Shown here piece after piece: positions 27,068 to 36,280 of a DNA stretch of 53,971 nt. The notes under the pieces are model-generated. The model was given only the letters and a program-made list of their open reading frames with translations, ran no database searches and was not told the origin of the DNA. Both the position numbers and the translations under genes were made by a program. Source of the DNA: Candidatus Chloroploca mongolica (lineage in GTDB: Bacteria; Chloroflexota; Chloroflexia; Chloroflexales; Chloroflexaceae); the NCBI RefSeq assembly GCF_004762035.2, contig NZ_SIJK02000011.1:84248-138218 (forward strand), in the 5' to 3' direction. How positions within the stretch are numbered: position 1 is the stretch's first letter; every line of letters starts with the position of its first letter.

Positions 27068-28255
27068 ATGTCTGGTGAACTTGGTCGGGTAATATTCATC
27101 ACTCAGTTCTCCCCATCACCCATCGGTCACGGCGGGCAACACCGCACGTATCAGATCATTCACGATCTGCATACAACCTTGGGCACTGATTGCGTGCAGG
27201 TGCTCAGTTTGCCGCACTGGAGTGCATCACGGCCAATTCCCCCAACTCCTCCATTGCTCAGGCGAATTCTTCGTAGCCTCAAGTACCGCCTGGGCTATTA
27301 TGCCGAGAATCCGTTGCGCTTGTGGTTCAAGACCGGATATTTTTCAAATGGCTGGATGCACCCGGATTTTCTGCGCCTCTACCAGCAGACCCTGCGGGAA
27401 CACGATAAACCTTTGGCTGTCTTGATTGAACATACCGGGTTTGCCAGCATCCTAGAAATCAATGCCGAACGAGGCATTCCCACCATAGCCTGCATTCAGA
27501 ATCTCGAGTCTCTTGATTATGGCCGCGCTGTTGACGGTGCTCGAAAAGAAACGGCAGCACGTGTGGGCGACCTTGCCGTTGAATTGAACGTCCTTTCCAG
27601 GTGTCACGAGCGTCTATTTATCTCCAAAGTCGAAGCGGGGATGGTTGGTGGTCTGGGATTACATTCCGCTTATTACCCCTATGTTCCGGTCGGTGAAATC
27701 CGGAGCAACTTGCAGCGTGTGCGAGAAGCGCGTGGTGCAACAGCGCAGGAGGCGGGGTTGTTCCTGATGCTTGGGAGCGCCGGGCATCATACAACGGCCG
27801 AAGCTTTCGCCTGGCTTGTGGAGCAGGCGCAGCGGCACGGTCTGCCTGCTGGCGTGCGGATTATCGTGGGCGGTTCTGGCACAGACAAACTGCTACCTGC
27901 CGGGGCAACCGTCCCTCGCCTGGAATGCCGCGGACGTCTACCCCAAGATGAGTTAGATCAACTGCTGGTCAAATGTCAGGGGGTGTTGGTTCCGCAGTTC
28001 CGTGGATTTGGTGCATTGACACGCCTGTCGGAGATGGCATGCGGCGGCGTTCCCGTGCTGGTTTCGCGCCATCCTACCCTGGCTTTAGACGTGCCACCCG
28101 GTGTGCAAATGGTTGAGGATAACTGGGAAGCCTGGAGTACTGCCATGAGCGAATTCGTGTGTGATGGTCATTCAATTGCACCGCAGTGGGATGCGTATCT
28201 CGCTTGGGAACAAACACAACCGAATCCTATAACAAACTTACTTGGTGGAATATGA
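27068..28255 (+). CDS. Glycosyltransferase, GT-B fold (GT1/GT4-like)
   Basis: 395 residues. The N-terminus IFITQFSPSPIGHGGQHRTYQII carries the usual Gly-rich loop of GT-B enzymes. The C-terminal half has GRLPQDELDQLLVKCQGVLVPQFRGFG and the donor-site segment LTRLSEMACGGVPVLVS, where a Glu precedes MACG as in GT4 members. No acceptor or donor sugar can be assigned. The ATG start follows the upstream stop directly. Confidence 0.82.
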   Translation: MSGELGRVIFITQFSPSPIGHGGQHRTYQIIHDLHTTLGTDCVQVLSLPHWSASRPIPPTPPLLRRILRSLKYRLGYYAENPLRLWFKTGYFSNGWMHPDFLRLYQQTLREHDKPLAVLIEHTGFASILEINAERGIPTIACIQNLESLDYGRAVDGARKETAARVGDLAVELNVLSRCHERLFISKVEAGMVGGLGLHSAYYPYVPVGEIRSNLQRVREARGATAQEAGLFLMLGSAGHHTTAEAFAWLVEQAQRHGLPAGVRIIVGGSGTDKLLPAGATVPRLECRGRLPQDELDQLLVKCQGVLVPQFRGFGALTRLSEMACGGVPVLVSRHPTLALDVPPGVQMVEDNWEAWSTAMSEFVCDGHSIAPQWDAYLAWEQTQPNPITNLLGGI

Positions 28256-28256
28256 T

Positions 28257-29029
28257 ATGAACTTGATCCATTTTGTGCGCAGGCAAGTTAAACGTAGTCT
28301 CGCCGCACTCGGTTACGAAGTCCGACGTAGCGTGCCGTCAGGTTCCATGCAGCGCCCCGTCGGGGACATGCAAATGCTGCTGGAAGACTTGTATCAGCGC
28401 AACTTTGCCCCGACCGCTATCCTCGATGTCGGTGCAAATCGAGCCTCGTGGAGCCGTATAGCCAAAGCTGTTTTTTCCAACGCCAACCTGTTCATGATCG
28501 AGCCGCAGGTTGAAATGGAGCCACATCTGCAAAGATTCTGTGCTGAACATCCTGGTTCAAAGTACTTTCTGGCTGGCGCTGGGGTGGTCAGTGGCAAGAT
28601 GTCCTTGACCATCTCGGATGATCTGGCTGGATCGTCTTTTTTGCCGTCAGCGTCGTCAGTAGAACTGCCAACAACCGGACGTCAGCGCACAGTGCCAATT
28701 GTGACTGTCGACGAGCTTATTTCCAGCAACCAGATGCCTGTCCCGCAACTTGCAAAACTTGACGTGCAAGGATTTGAGCTGGAGGCGCTGCGGGGGGGGC
28801 GCGATTATTCGGTCAGACGGAAGCATTTGTGTTGGAAACCAGCCTCTATCGTTTCTTCCCGAACATGCCGCTGTTGCATGAAGTAGTGGCATTCATGGCC
28901 GAGCGAGGCTATGTCATCTACGATCTTCCCGGCTACCTTCGCCGCCCAGCTGGATGGTGCCCTGGGCAAGTTGATGTCTGTTTTGTACGCAGCGATGGCA
29001 TGTTGCGACGGTCAGATGAATGGGAGTAA
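28257..29029 (+). pseudogene. FkbM-family methyltransferase split by a frameshift in a G8 tract
   Basis: The first part from ATG 28257 (GGTGG upstream) encodes motif I AILDVGANRASWSRIAKAV, LFMIEPQVEME and the FkbM motif AKLDVQGFELEALRGG. At a run of eight G (28792-28799) the frame is lost and this part ends at 28886. One base-frame over, the sequence continues RLFGQTEAFVLETSLYRFFPN... to the stop at 29029, a normal FkbM end. A ninth G (or a loss of two) would restore one ~257-residue protein. It is either a phase-variable gene caught in the OFF state, a recent mutation, or a sequencing error. Confidence 0.85.
28792..28799 (+). other. G8 homopolymer at the frameshift site
   Basis: Run of eight G flanked by C on both sides, exactly where the two halves of the methyltransferase frame separate. 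Nine or six G would join them. Confidence 0.85.
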
Positions 29030-29032
29030 TTG

Positions 29033-29941
29033 ATGAGCGCTCAACAGAGGCCGCAACTGGCAGACCTACCACCCCCACCACCCCACAGAACTGGCTGGCC
29101 GTGGATCGAAGCAAGCACCCCCCTGCCCAACACGATGGCAAACGGCGCACCTTGGCCGCGCATCAGCATCGTGACGCCATCGTACAATCAGGGCCAATTT
29201 ATCGAAGAGACGATCCGCTCGGTGCTGCTGCAGGGCTATCCCAACCTGGAGTACATTGTCATGGATGGGGGTAGTACTGATCAGAGTGTAGAGATTATTC
29301 GGAAGTACGAGCCGTGGATCGACTATGTGCGGATTGGCCCTGATGGAGGGCAATCGGCGGCTATCGCCGAGGGATTTCGTCAGGCCACGGGTGAAATCCT
29401 GGCCTGGATCAATTCGGATGATTATTACTTGCCGGGTGCATTCTCGCGTGTGGCACAATTCTTTGGTCTTCATCCTACTGTGATCTTTGCCGTAGGGGAT
29501 GTTGACTCAGTGACTGCCGACGGTGGTCTTATTCGACGTAATTATGCTGGACGTCCCAACGCTTTTCTGACTGCTAATCTCGGTAAACATAGTTGGCCAC
29601 AACAAGGAGGTTTCTGGCAGAGACTCGCCTATAAACAAATTGGAGGTGTTGACCCTACACTCAAATTCTGTATGGATCGCGATTTGTTCATCCGTTTGAC
29701 CAGGTATGGCCCCTCTCGACGAATTTCTGGTCCTCCACTAGCCTGTTTTCGCAATCATGAAACAGCTAAGAGTTCTACAATTCTGAATGTTGCACAATTT
29801 GAAAGCGAGCTTTTGACGAAGCGTCATGGCAACTCCAAGCTCAAGCGATTCACATGGGTGCTGGAAATGTTGTGGTGGCTATGGTCACGACCTAGATATA
29901 TTCGGGCCGGAGTTCATCGTCGTCTGCATTGGGAAATCTAG
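29033..29941 (+). CDS. Family 2 glycosyltransferase
   Basis: About 302 residues of GT-A fold. The N-terminal ~40 residues are Pro-rich. Then ISIVTPSYNQGQFIEETIRSVLLQ, the nucleotide-binding DGGSTDQS, GPDGGQSAAIAEGF and the metal-binding WINSDDYYLPGAF. QQGGFWQRLAYKQIGGVDPTLKFCMDRDLFIRL is the acceptor-side signature. Composition shifts from GC-rich to AT-rich around 29480, inside the gene. Start ATG 29033 is preferred over TTG 29030. Confidence 0.88.
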   Translation: MSAQQRPQLADLPPPPPHRTGWPWIEASTPLPNTMANGAPWPRISIVTPSYNQGQFIEETIRSVLLQGYPNLEYIVMDGGSTDQSVEIIRKYEPWIDYVRIGPDGGQSAAIAEGFRQATGEILAWINSDDYYLPGAFSRVAQFFGLHPTVIFAVGDVDSVTADGGLIRRNYAGRPNAFLTANLGKHSWPQQGGFWQRLAYKQIGGVDPTLKFCMDRDLFIRLTRYGPSRRISGPPLACFRNHETAKSSTILNVAQFESELLTKRHGNSKLKRFTWVLEMLWWLWSRPRYIRAGVHRRLHWEI

Positions 29942-30011
29942 TGAATATTTCTCTGAGTACATGTCTCAGGCTAATCTAGAAAACGGTCAATTGTAAAAAG
30001 AGAGTATTCAA

Positions 30012-31073
30012 ATGAAAATCTTCTCAGACCGCACTTATCTAGTTGGCAGTCGGCGCCACGTGACCATGCTCTACCCTTTTTGGGGTAAGAACGATGAAGA
30101 TCCACAGTTACCTACATCTGGGCGCTATGATTATTACACGGCGCATGGTCATGAACTATTTGAGTTAACCTCTCTGACCGATGCTGATGTTGCTGTTCTG
30201 CCTGTGCCTTGGGAAGATATATGTGACAATCAAGAGTATCGGAGACTTGCCAGCAATTTCGTTGAGTTGGCGACTGCTGCCGGTAAGCAAACATTGATAT
30301 TCTTCTGGCACGACTCTTCAGAGCCTGTGCATGTGCAAAACAGCATCATCTTTCGCACTTCACTGTATGCGTCGAAACGGCTGCCGAATGAGTATCCAAT
30401 GCCTGCTTGGAGTGAAGACTTCATGGAGCGATATCTGGGTGGCCAGTTGATTGAACGTTCTAAGCGCCCCATACCTGTTGTAGGTTTCTGTGGTGCGGCT
30501 GAGCCGATCCGCTCGTCTGCAGTGAACAGGCTGAAGTACGTGACAAAACGTCTCCTGAATACTCTTGCCGAAAAATCATATGATACGAGTCGCGCCTTGC
30601 GCGCGCAGGCAATGCATAATCTTCAGCGCCATCCAGGCATTGAAACGAATTTTGTAGTACGCGACAAATTCATGGCAGGCCTTGTACCGGATAACGCCAG
30701 AGAAGTTCGGTATTCTGCGCTGCACGCAAGTCGTCGAGAGTATGTCACCAACATTGTTGATAGTGACTACGTTCTCTGTGTTCGTGGCGTTGGGAATTAT
30801 TCCTATCGGCTTTACGAGACTCTTTCCTGCGGCCGAATTCCGGTCTTGGTCAATACTGATTGTAGTTTGCCATTCGATCACATCGTCAACTACAAGGACT
30901 ATTTTGTCTGGGTGGAGGAACAGGATCTTCGCCAGATTGGTGAGAGAGTTCAAGCCTTTCACGAGAGACTGAGCCAATCTGACTTTGTTGAGTTACAACG
31001 TGCTTGTAGAAGGTTATGGGAGACTCACCTTTCTCCATATGGATTCTTCTCCAGGCTTGAGACTGTCTTATAG
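30012..31073 (+). CDS. Exostosin-like glycosyltransferase (GT47-type)
   Basis: 353 residues. The C-terminal half contains the exostosin-family donor-site pattern DYVLCVRGVGNYSYRLYETLSCGRIPVLVNTD, followed by the Pro-Phe-Asp segment SLPFDHIVNYKDYFVWV. The N-terminus (LYPFWGKNDEDPQLPTSG) also fits. In eukaryotes these add GlcA, GlcNAc or Gal; bacterial members are scarcely studied, so the sugar is unknown. Cytosolic or membrane-peripheral, without TM segments. AT-rich block. Confidence 0.82.
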   Translation: MKIFSDRTYLVGSRRHVTMLYPFWGKNDEDPQLPTSGRYDYYTAHGHELFELTSLTDADVAVLPVPWEDICDNQEYRRLASNFVELATAAGKQTLIFFWHDSSEPVHVQNSIIFRTSLYASKRLPNEYPMPAWSEDFMERYLGGQLIERSKRPIPVVGFCGAAEPIRSSAVNRLKYVTKRLLNTLAEKSYDTSRALRAQAMHNLQRHPGIETNFVVRDKFMAGLVPDNAREVRYSALHASRREYVTNIVDSDYVLCVRGVGNYSYRLYETLSCGRIPVLVNTDCSLPFDHIVNYKDYFVWVEEQDLRQIGERVQAFHERLSQSDFVELQRACRRLWETHLSPYGFFSRLETVL

Positions 31074-31082
31074 GACTGCCAG

Positions 31083-31967
31083 ATGAATTTTTCTTCAGTA
31101 TCGAGAGTTTTTTCGCGGATTTCCCTAGCTGTATTAAGAACTGGTCTTCGATTGCCAGTGACGTTTCGCCATGTTGCGAAAAAACTGATATTCAAATCTG
31201 GAATAGGTGCGTACATAGATGAATCAATCGGTTGGCCACTTTCATATCCACTACATGGATGTCGAATGCTCGGAGCCGGTGGACGAGCATATGCCACAGG
31301 TGGTTACGAAGCAAGTGCTGTTCAAGTCATCATGGACGTTGTGAATCCTGGATGCGTATGTCTTGATGTCGGCGCTCATCAGGGCTACTTTACTTTGCTG
31401 CTTAGCCGATTGGTTGGACAGCAGGGCCATGTCTATGCATTTGAAGCGCATCCGCAAAATGCGCTGCTTCTACAACGCAATATCCAACTGAATAGTTTTC
31501 AACAACGTGTTACAGTGAAACAGATTGCAGTTACAGACGGTGGTGAGCTGACAATTGCGTTATATGCAGGAAGGGGAGATAGCTCGACAGAATGGAATAT
31601 TGTGGGACACGATGTAACTGGTCAACCGACTCTGGAAGAATTGCAGGTGCCTGCTGCATCGCTAGATGGATATATTCAAGCCGGTCAACCTGTTGACTTT
31701 GTCAAGATGGATATTGAAGGAGCAGAGGGGCTTGCGTTGGCAGGTATGCGCAATCTATTGCGCAATCAACGTCCTACTTTGCTTGTGGAATTTCACAATT
31801 CAGAGACATGGGCGGCGCGTGCTGAACTGCTCTCAGCAAGCTATGATTTGTGGTCGCTGGAGGGAACTCAGCGGATCAAGATAGCTCCTGGCGACGAGAA
31901 GAGAGCCTATCACTGCCTGGCTGTGCCGAAGGAACGATTAGGCATTGCAAGAAGCCACCAGCATTAA
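31083..31967 (+). CDS. FkbM-family methyltransferase
   Basis: 294 residues. Motif I is CVCLDVGAHQGYFTLLLSRLVG, then VYAFEAHPQNALLLQRNIQLN and the FkbM motif VDFVKMDIEGAEGLALAGM, ending with PTLLVEFHN. The N-terminal ~80 residues may bind the glycan acceptor. It starts 9 bases after the exostosin-like gene. One of four FkbM-type genes in the block, so the glycan is probably multiply O-methylated (inference). Confidence 0.87.
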   Translation: MNFSSVSRVFSRISLAVLRTGLRLPVTFRHVAKKLIFKSGIGAYIDESIGWPLSYPLHGCRMLGAGGRAYATGGYEASAVQVIMDVVNPGCVCLDVGAHQGYFTLLLSRLVGQQGHVYAFEAHPQNALLLQRNIQLNSFQQRVTVKQIAVTDGGELTIALYAGRGDSSTEWNIVGHDVTGQPTLEELQVPAASLDGYIQAGQPVDFVKMDIEGAEGLALAGMRNLLRNQRPTLLVEFHNSETWAARAELLSASYDLWSLEGTQRIKIAPGDEKRAYHCLAVPKERLGIARSHQH

Positions 31968-31984
31968 TCTTGGAGGGTAAACAG

Positions 31985-32683
31985 TTGCGCAGGTGGAAAC
32001 AATGGTTTATCTATAAGCTGAAGGCATTTCAGTTACGGCTACTGATGAGTCGTTTATCCGTATTTCAGGTTAGGACAAGTTTTCATGGCACAGAATACGG
32101 TGGATGGACAATCTGTCCAGACGGTCTTACAGCATCTAGTCTGATTTATTCTTTTGGCGTTGGTGAAGATACATCTTTCGACCTGGAACTGATTGCGCAA
32201 TATGGCGTTGAGGTGCATGCCTTTGACCCTACTCCGAAATCGATTGCTTGGGTGCAGTCAAATTCATGGCCCGACCGTTTTCATTTTCATCCTATCGGTA
32301 TAGGCTCCAGTGATAGAATGGCTTTTTTCTTTCCCCCTGACGATCCCTCTCATGTTTCGCATTCGATACTTCCTCGTAGAAATGCAGCGAGTGCCCCTAC
32401 TCAGGTGCAATTGTTTCGGCTCAAAACAATCGCTGACATGCTTGGTCATCAGCAGATAGATCTGTTGAAAATGGATATTGAGGGAGCTGAATATGAGGTA
32501 ATCACTGATCTGCTCGATACGCACAATATCATAATTCGCCAGATATTGATCGAATTTCACCCTTTTTTTGAGGGTCTAACTTACAATGCCACGGCGAATT
32601 CAATCCGTCAACTCGAAAAAAGAGGGTATCGTTTGTTTAATATTTCCAATAGGGGAACTGAGTTTAGTTTCATCTACCTATGA
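31985..32683 (+). CDS. FkbM-family methyltransferase
   Basis: 232 residues from TTG 31985, chosen because TGGAGGGT (31970-31977) lies 7 bases upstream and nothing protein-like precedes it in frame. LIYSFGVGEDTSFDLELIAQYG is a divergent motif I, followed by VHAFDPTPKSIAWV, the FkbM motif IDLLKMDIEGAEYEVITDL and ILIEFHPF. It overlaps the next gene by 4 bases (ATGA). Confidence 0.83.
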   Translation: MRRWKQWFIYKLKAFQLRLLMSRLSVFQVRTSFHGTEYGGWTICPDGLTASSLIYSFGVGEDTSFDLELIAQYGVEVHAFDPTPKSIAWVQSNSWPDRFHFHPIGIGSSDRMAFFFPPDDPSHVSHSILPRRNAASAPTQVQLFRLKTIADMLGHQQIDLLKMDIEGAEYEVITDLLDTHNIIIRQILIEFHPFFEGLTYNATANSIRQLEKRGYRLFNISNRGTEFSFIYL

Positions 32684-33771
32684 TGGCCGTAAATTCACCC
32701 AAAATCACCTTCGGCATGATCGTGCTCAATGGCGAACCCTTTATTCGCTATAATCTACGCGCGCTCTATCCGTTTGCCCATCAGATCATCGTGGTCGAAG
32801 GCGCCGCACCGGCCGCTGCCAGCATTGCCACTCCCGATGGACACTCGGTGGATGGCACGATGCAGACGTTGCTGGACTTCAAAGCGCATGAGGATCCAGA
32901 AAACAAACTGATCGTTGTGACAGCCGAAGACGAGGGCCATCCCAACGGCTTCTGGCCGGGCGAGAAGCATGAACAGAGCCAGGCTTATGCAAAGCGGGCT
33001 ACCGGCAATTGGTTGTGGCAGGTGGATGTGGATGAGTTCTATCAGCCGCTGGATATGACCTGGATTATCGGCGAATTGTCAGGTAACCCGTCGATCTATG
33101 CAGTCTCCTTCAAGCAGATCCAATTCTGGGGAGGCCTAGACTATTATGCAGACGGATGGTATCTGCGCCACTATGGTGGCGAAGTGTTTCACCGTCTCTT
33201 TCGGTGGGACCCCGGTTATGTCTACGCAACGCATCGTCCGCCAACAGTCGTGAATGAAGATGGCGTAGACCTCCGGGAACTGGGCCACCTGCGGGCGCGA
33301 GATTTGGCGCGACGGAAGATATTTCTTTATCACTACTCGCTGGTTTTTCCACATCAAGTGAGTGGGAAAAGCGCCTACTATTCACAAGTAAGTTGGGGGC
33401 CATTTGACAGGATGAATGACTGGGCAACTGAGAATTATACCCAGTTGAAGCATCCTTATCGGGTGCATAATGTCTACCGATATCCAAGCTGGCTCGAACG
33501 GTATGCAGGCCCGCATCCGCCTCAGGTCATCGCAATGTGGCAAGACACCAGGAGCTCACAAGAACATAGCAATCTTGCAATCAGGCAAAACGATGACATC
33601 GAGAGATTACTGAATTCTGTTGGATATCGAGTGGGAAGGCAGTGCGTCAAATGGGCTGGTTTTGTGATCTGCAACGTTGAGGCAGCCGCAAGAGCGGTGT
33701 TTCGCCTGCTTCCAACCTCAGTGCAAGCTGCTCTCAAGCCGATCATTCTACGGCAAAGGGCTAGAGTGTGA
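32680..33771 (+). CDS. Glycosyltransferase family 2-like protein
   Basis: 363 residues. ITFGMIVLNGEPFIRYNLRAL is the N-terminal GT-A strand and loop. IIVVEGA takes the place of the DGGS segment. GNWLWQVDVDEFYQPLDM carries the metal-binding DxD. The middle has RLFRWDPGYVYATHRPPTV, typical of a small group of GT2-like proteins with unknown acceptors. Starts ATG 32680 or 32683, coupled to the upstream methyltransferase; it overlaps the next gene by 4 bases (GTGA). Confidence 0.78.
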   Translation: MMAVNSPKITFGMIVLNGEPFIRYNLRALYPFAHQIIVVEGAAPAAASIATPDGHSVDGTMQTLLDFKAHEDPENKLIVVTAEDEGHPNGFWPGEKHEQSQAYAKRATGNWLWQVDVDEFYQPLDMTWIIGELSGNPSIYAVSFKQIQFWGGLDYYADGWYLRHYGGEVFHRLFRWDPGYVYATHRPPTVVNEDGVDLRELGHLRARDLARRKIFLYHYSLVFPHQVSGKSAYYSQVSWGPFDRMNDWATENYTQLKHPYRVHNVYRYPSWLERYAGPHPPQVIAMWQDTRSSQEHSNLAIRQNDDIERLLNSVGYRVGRQCVKWAGFVICNVEAAARAVFRLLPTSVQAALKPIILRQRARV

Positions 33772-35093
33772 AGATCCTGCTGTTTAGCACTTACGATCGC
33801 GCTGGTGGAGCCGAAAAAGTGGCCTTTGACCTGTGCCGATCCTACTGTCAACGCGGACATGATGCGCGTCTTCTTGTGCGCTACAAACGCACGCAAGAGC
33901 CGTTTGTATTCGAGGTTGATCCTTACCGTGATACGACTCCCTGGGCAGGGATGTGTCGGCATTTGGAAAAGTCGGTGCGCAGACAATCCGCTTTCCGCGG
34001 CCAGTATCGCCTGATCGATATGCTGCGCCGCCTTGCCCTGCCGCAGCGATTGTGGGATCGTTGGCGTGGCACCGAAGATTTCAACTATCCGTTTACCTGG
34101 CATCTGTTGGATGCAGACAATGATTGGCAGCCTGATGTCATTCATGCCCATAATTTGCACGGCGACTATTTCGACCTGGGTGCCCTATCAATGTTGAGCC
34201 AGCGTCTGCCGGTTGTCTGGACATTGCACGACACCTGGGCAATCACCGGGCACTGTGGTTATTTCATCGACTGTGAGCGTTGGCGCACTGGCTGCGGTGC
34301 GTGCCCCGACCTGGGCCGACCACCAGCCATCCAACGCGACCGGACAGCCGCCAACTGGCAACAGAAACAGACTATCTATCGCAACAGCCGGTTGGCCATA
34401 TCGACGCCGAGCCGCTGGCTGATGAACTATGTGGAACAGTCTATGCTGCTGCCGTGGCAGGCGCGTGTCATCCCGAACGGCGTGGATCTGTCCATCTATC
34501 ATCCTGGCGACCGCGCCCAGGCACGGGCTGAATGTGGCATTGCCGCAGATGCATTTGTCGTCGTGTTCAGCGCGTTTAGTGGAGCTAATACCAACCCCTA
34601 CAAGGACTTCACCACGGTTCGCACAGCTGTGCAATTGCTTAGGGGCAGTGATGTCTCTTCTCGGTTGCAGTTGATATGCATCGGCGGCCAGACACAGAAC
34701 ACAGATGATCCAGGAGTTGTCTACACAGGCTATCTCACCGATCCCAACGCTGTGGCGCGCTACTATCGCTGCGCCGACGTACTCTTGCACGCTGCCAACG
34801 CCGAAAACTTCCCACTCGTAGTGCTTGAAGCAATGGCTTGCGGTGCCACCGTGGTTGCAACTAGCGTGGGAGGGATTCCCGAGCAGATTATCGAAGGCGA
34901 GACCGGGTTTTTAATTGCTAGGGGTGATAGTGTCATGCTTGCGAAGCATGTGCATTGGCTCATGGCCCATCCAGATAGATGTAAACACATGGGTACAATG
35001 GCTGCCGTCTATGCTGAGCATTCGTTTAGCCTGAAAGCTCAGGCTGAGTCTTTTGTCAATTGGTTTGCAAGTTTTATGTACAGTAATTGTTGA
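33768..35093 (+). CDS. Family 4 glycosyltransferase
   Basis: 441 residues, GTG start overlapping the previous stop. GT-B fold: KILLFSTYDRAGGAEKVAFDLCR with the Gly-Gly-Ala loop, DVIHAHNLHGDYFDL, LHDTWAITGHCGYF (seen in colanic-acid-type GT4 enzymes), VIPNGVDLSIYHP, and the catalytic EX7E-like segment AENFPLVVLEAMACGATVVATSVGGIPE. A Cys-rich insert (IDCERWRTGCGACPDL) is also typical of this subgroup. Donor probably a nucleotide sugar made by the cluster. Confidence 0.9.
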   Translation: MKILLFSTYDRAGGAEKVAFDLCRSYCQRGHDARLLVRYKRTQEPFVFEVDPYRDTTPWAGMCRHLEKSVRRQSAFRGQYRLIDMLRRLALPQRLWDRWRGTEDFNYPFTWHLLDADNDWQPDVIHAHNLHGDYFDLGALSMLSQRLPVVWTLHDTWAITGHCGYFIDCERWRTGCGACPDLGRPPAIQRDRTAANWQQKQTIYRNSRLAISTPSRWLMNYVEQSMLLPWQARVIPNGVDLSIYHPGDRAQARAECGIAADAFVVVFSAFSGANTNPYKDFTTVRTAVQLLRGSDVSSRLQLICIGGQTQNTDDPGVVYTGYLTDPNAVARYYRCADVLLHAANAENFPLVVLEAMACGATVVATSVGGIPEQIIEGETGFLIARGDSVMLAKHVHWLMAHPDRCKHMGTMAAVYAEHSFSLKAQAESFVNWFASFMYSNC

Positions 35094-35116
35094 TCATTCT
35101 GAAAAAAGAGGTTTGC

Positions 35117-36253
35117 ATGTCGATTAGAACCGAAAATTTCAGTCAACTACACGAGCGTAGCTATTATATATCGCTGCGTGATGTGTTTTATCATGCGTTT
35201 TTATTCTATTCTGGTTTTATTTTGTTTGTCCTGCCTACAGGTACTGGGATTCGACATGCATTATTTATGATTCCTTTCTTTGCTGGTTTTTTAGGTTTAT
35301 TATTACTAAAACATAAAATATCCCTTTTTGATTTCTTACTTTCGGGGATTTTGTTAATCAGTAGCTTCTTGACAGGGCATTACGATACTATTACTGATGC
35401 GATTGTCTTTTCGATGCTTTTACTGTTTGTTTCATTGGCTTACCAAAGAAGAGAGCTCTCGATACATTTTAACTATGGCCTGATTTTATTGTTCTGCTGG
35501 CTTTTTTTCTTTTCATTAGTTTATCAACTGATTCAGAACTTTGGAACGTTTGGCTACTGGGAATATACATCCAAACTTTATGTTGGTGATACAAATTTTT
35601 CGGGTTTATATATGTTGCTGTTTCTTTTTTTTAGTGTTAGATGTAAATTCTGGCCTGGGATTGTATTGTCATTGATTTCGGTATTGTTATTTTTAAGCAG
35701 GACTTATTTTTTAGCTCTTACTGTTTTTTTTCTTTTGATGTACTTTAGAGACTTTCTAGCCCCTCTTGTTAGAAGACTAAACTTTTTTGTGATAATCATG
35801 ACTCTTAATATATTACTGTTAGTCTACGCTTTTTTTGTTGTAACTCAGATGGGTGTTTCTGATTTTAGTGTTAGGGGTTTTGAACGCTTATTTTCTTTTA
35901 ATGATCGATCAGCCCTTGTTCGGCTTGAATTTAACTACATTCTTTTTTACCGCTTTATCAATGATCCAATTTTTTTGTTTGTTGGGGAAGGACAGCGATT
36001 TGGTGAGATCGCACGTGGTTTGCTTGGGAACGTACCTCATAATACTCTGTTTAATTCAGTTGGCACTAATGGGTTATTTTTTTCGGTGATGTATCTTTGG
36101 GTTCTGTCTGTTATTTTCAAGAAGATTGACTGGGTGAGTAATTTTGCTTATATCATCCCGGTGATTTTTTACTCCTTATTTTTGCATGGCATTTTTAATC
36201 AAGGATTTGCAATCTTTCTGGTTCTCATATTGATGATACCCTCTAAAAAATAA
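35117..36253 (+). CDS. wzy: Wzy-like O-antigen polymerase/ligase family membrane protein
   Basis: About 378 residues, roughly ten hydrophobic segments and a large loop (VTQMGVSDFSVRGFERLFSFNDRSALVRLEF...GEGQRF...NVPHNTLFNSVG) as in Wzy/WaaL-type proteins. The PHNTLFNSVGTNGLF part resembles the conserved PH-N motif of O-antigen polymerases. Start ATG 35117, with AGAGG upstream, rather than the upstream in-frame TTG at 35087. The gene is the most AT-rich in the window, markedly unlike its neighbours, which suggests recent transfer. A polymerase is unexpected beside an ABC exporter. Confidence 0.75.
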   Translation: MSIRTENFSQLHERSYYISLRDVFYHAFLFYSGFILFVLPTGTGIRHALFMIPFFAGFLGLLLLKHKISLFDFLLSGILLISSFLTGHYDTITDAIVFSMLLLFVSLAYQRRELSIHFNYGLILLFCWLFFFSLVYQLIQNFGTFGYWEYTSKLYVGDTNFSGLYMLLFLFFSVRCKFWPGIVLSLISVLLFLSRTYFLALTVFFLLMYFRDFLAPLVRRLNFFVIIMTLNILLLVYAFFVVTQMGVSDFSVRGFERLFSFNDRSALVRLEFNYILFYRFINDPIFLFVGEGQRFGEIARGLLGNVPHNTLFNSVGTNGLFFSVMYLWVLSVIFKKIDWVSNFAYIIPVIFYSLFLHGIFNQGFAIFLVLILMIPSKK

Positions 36254-36280
36254 ACCGGTGATCTTGAATGGGGATTTATA

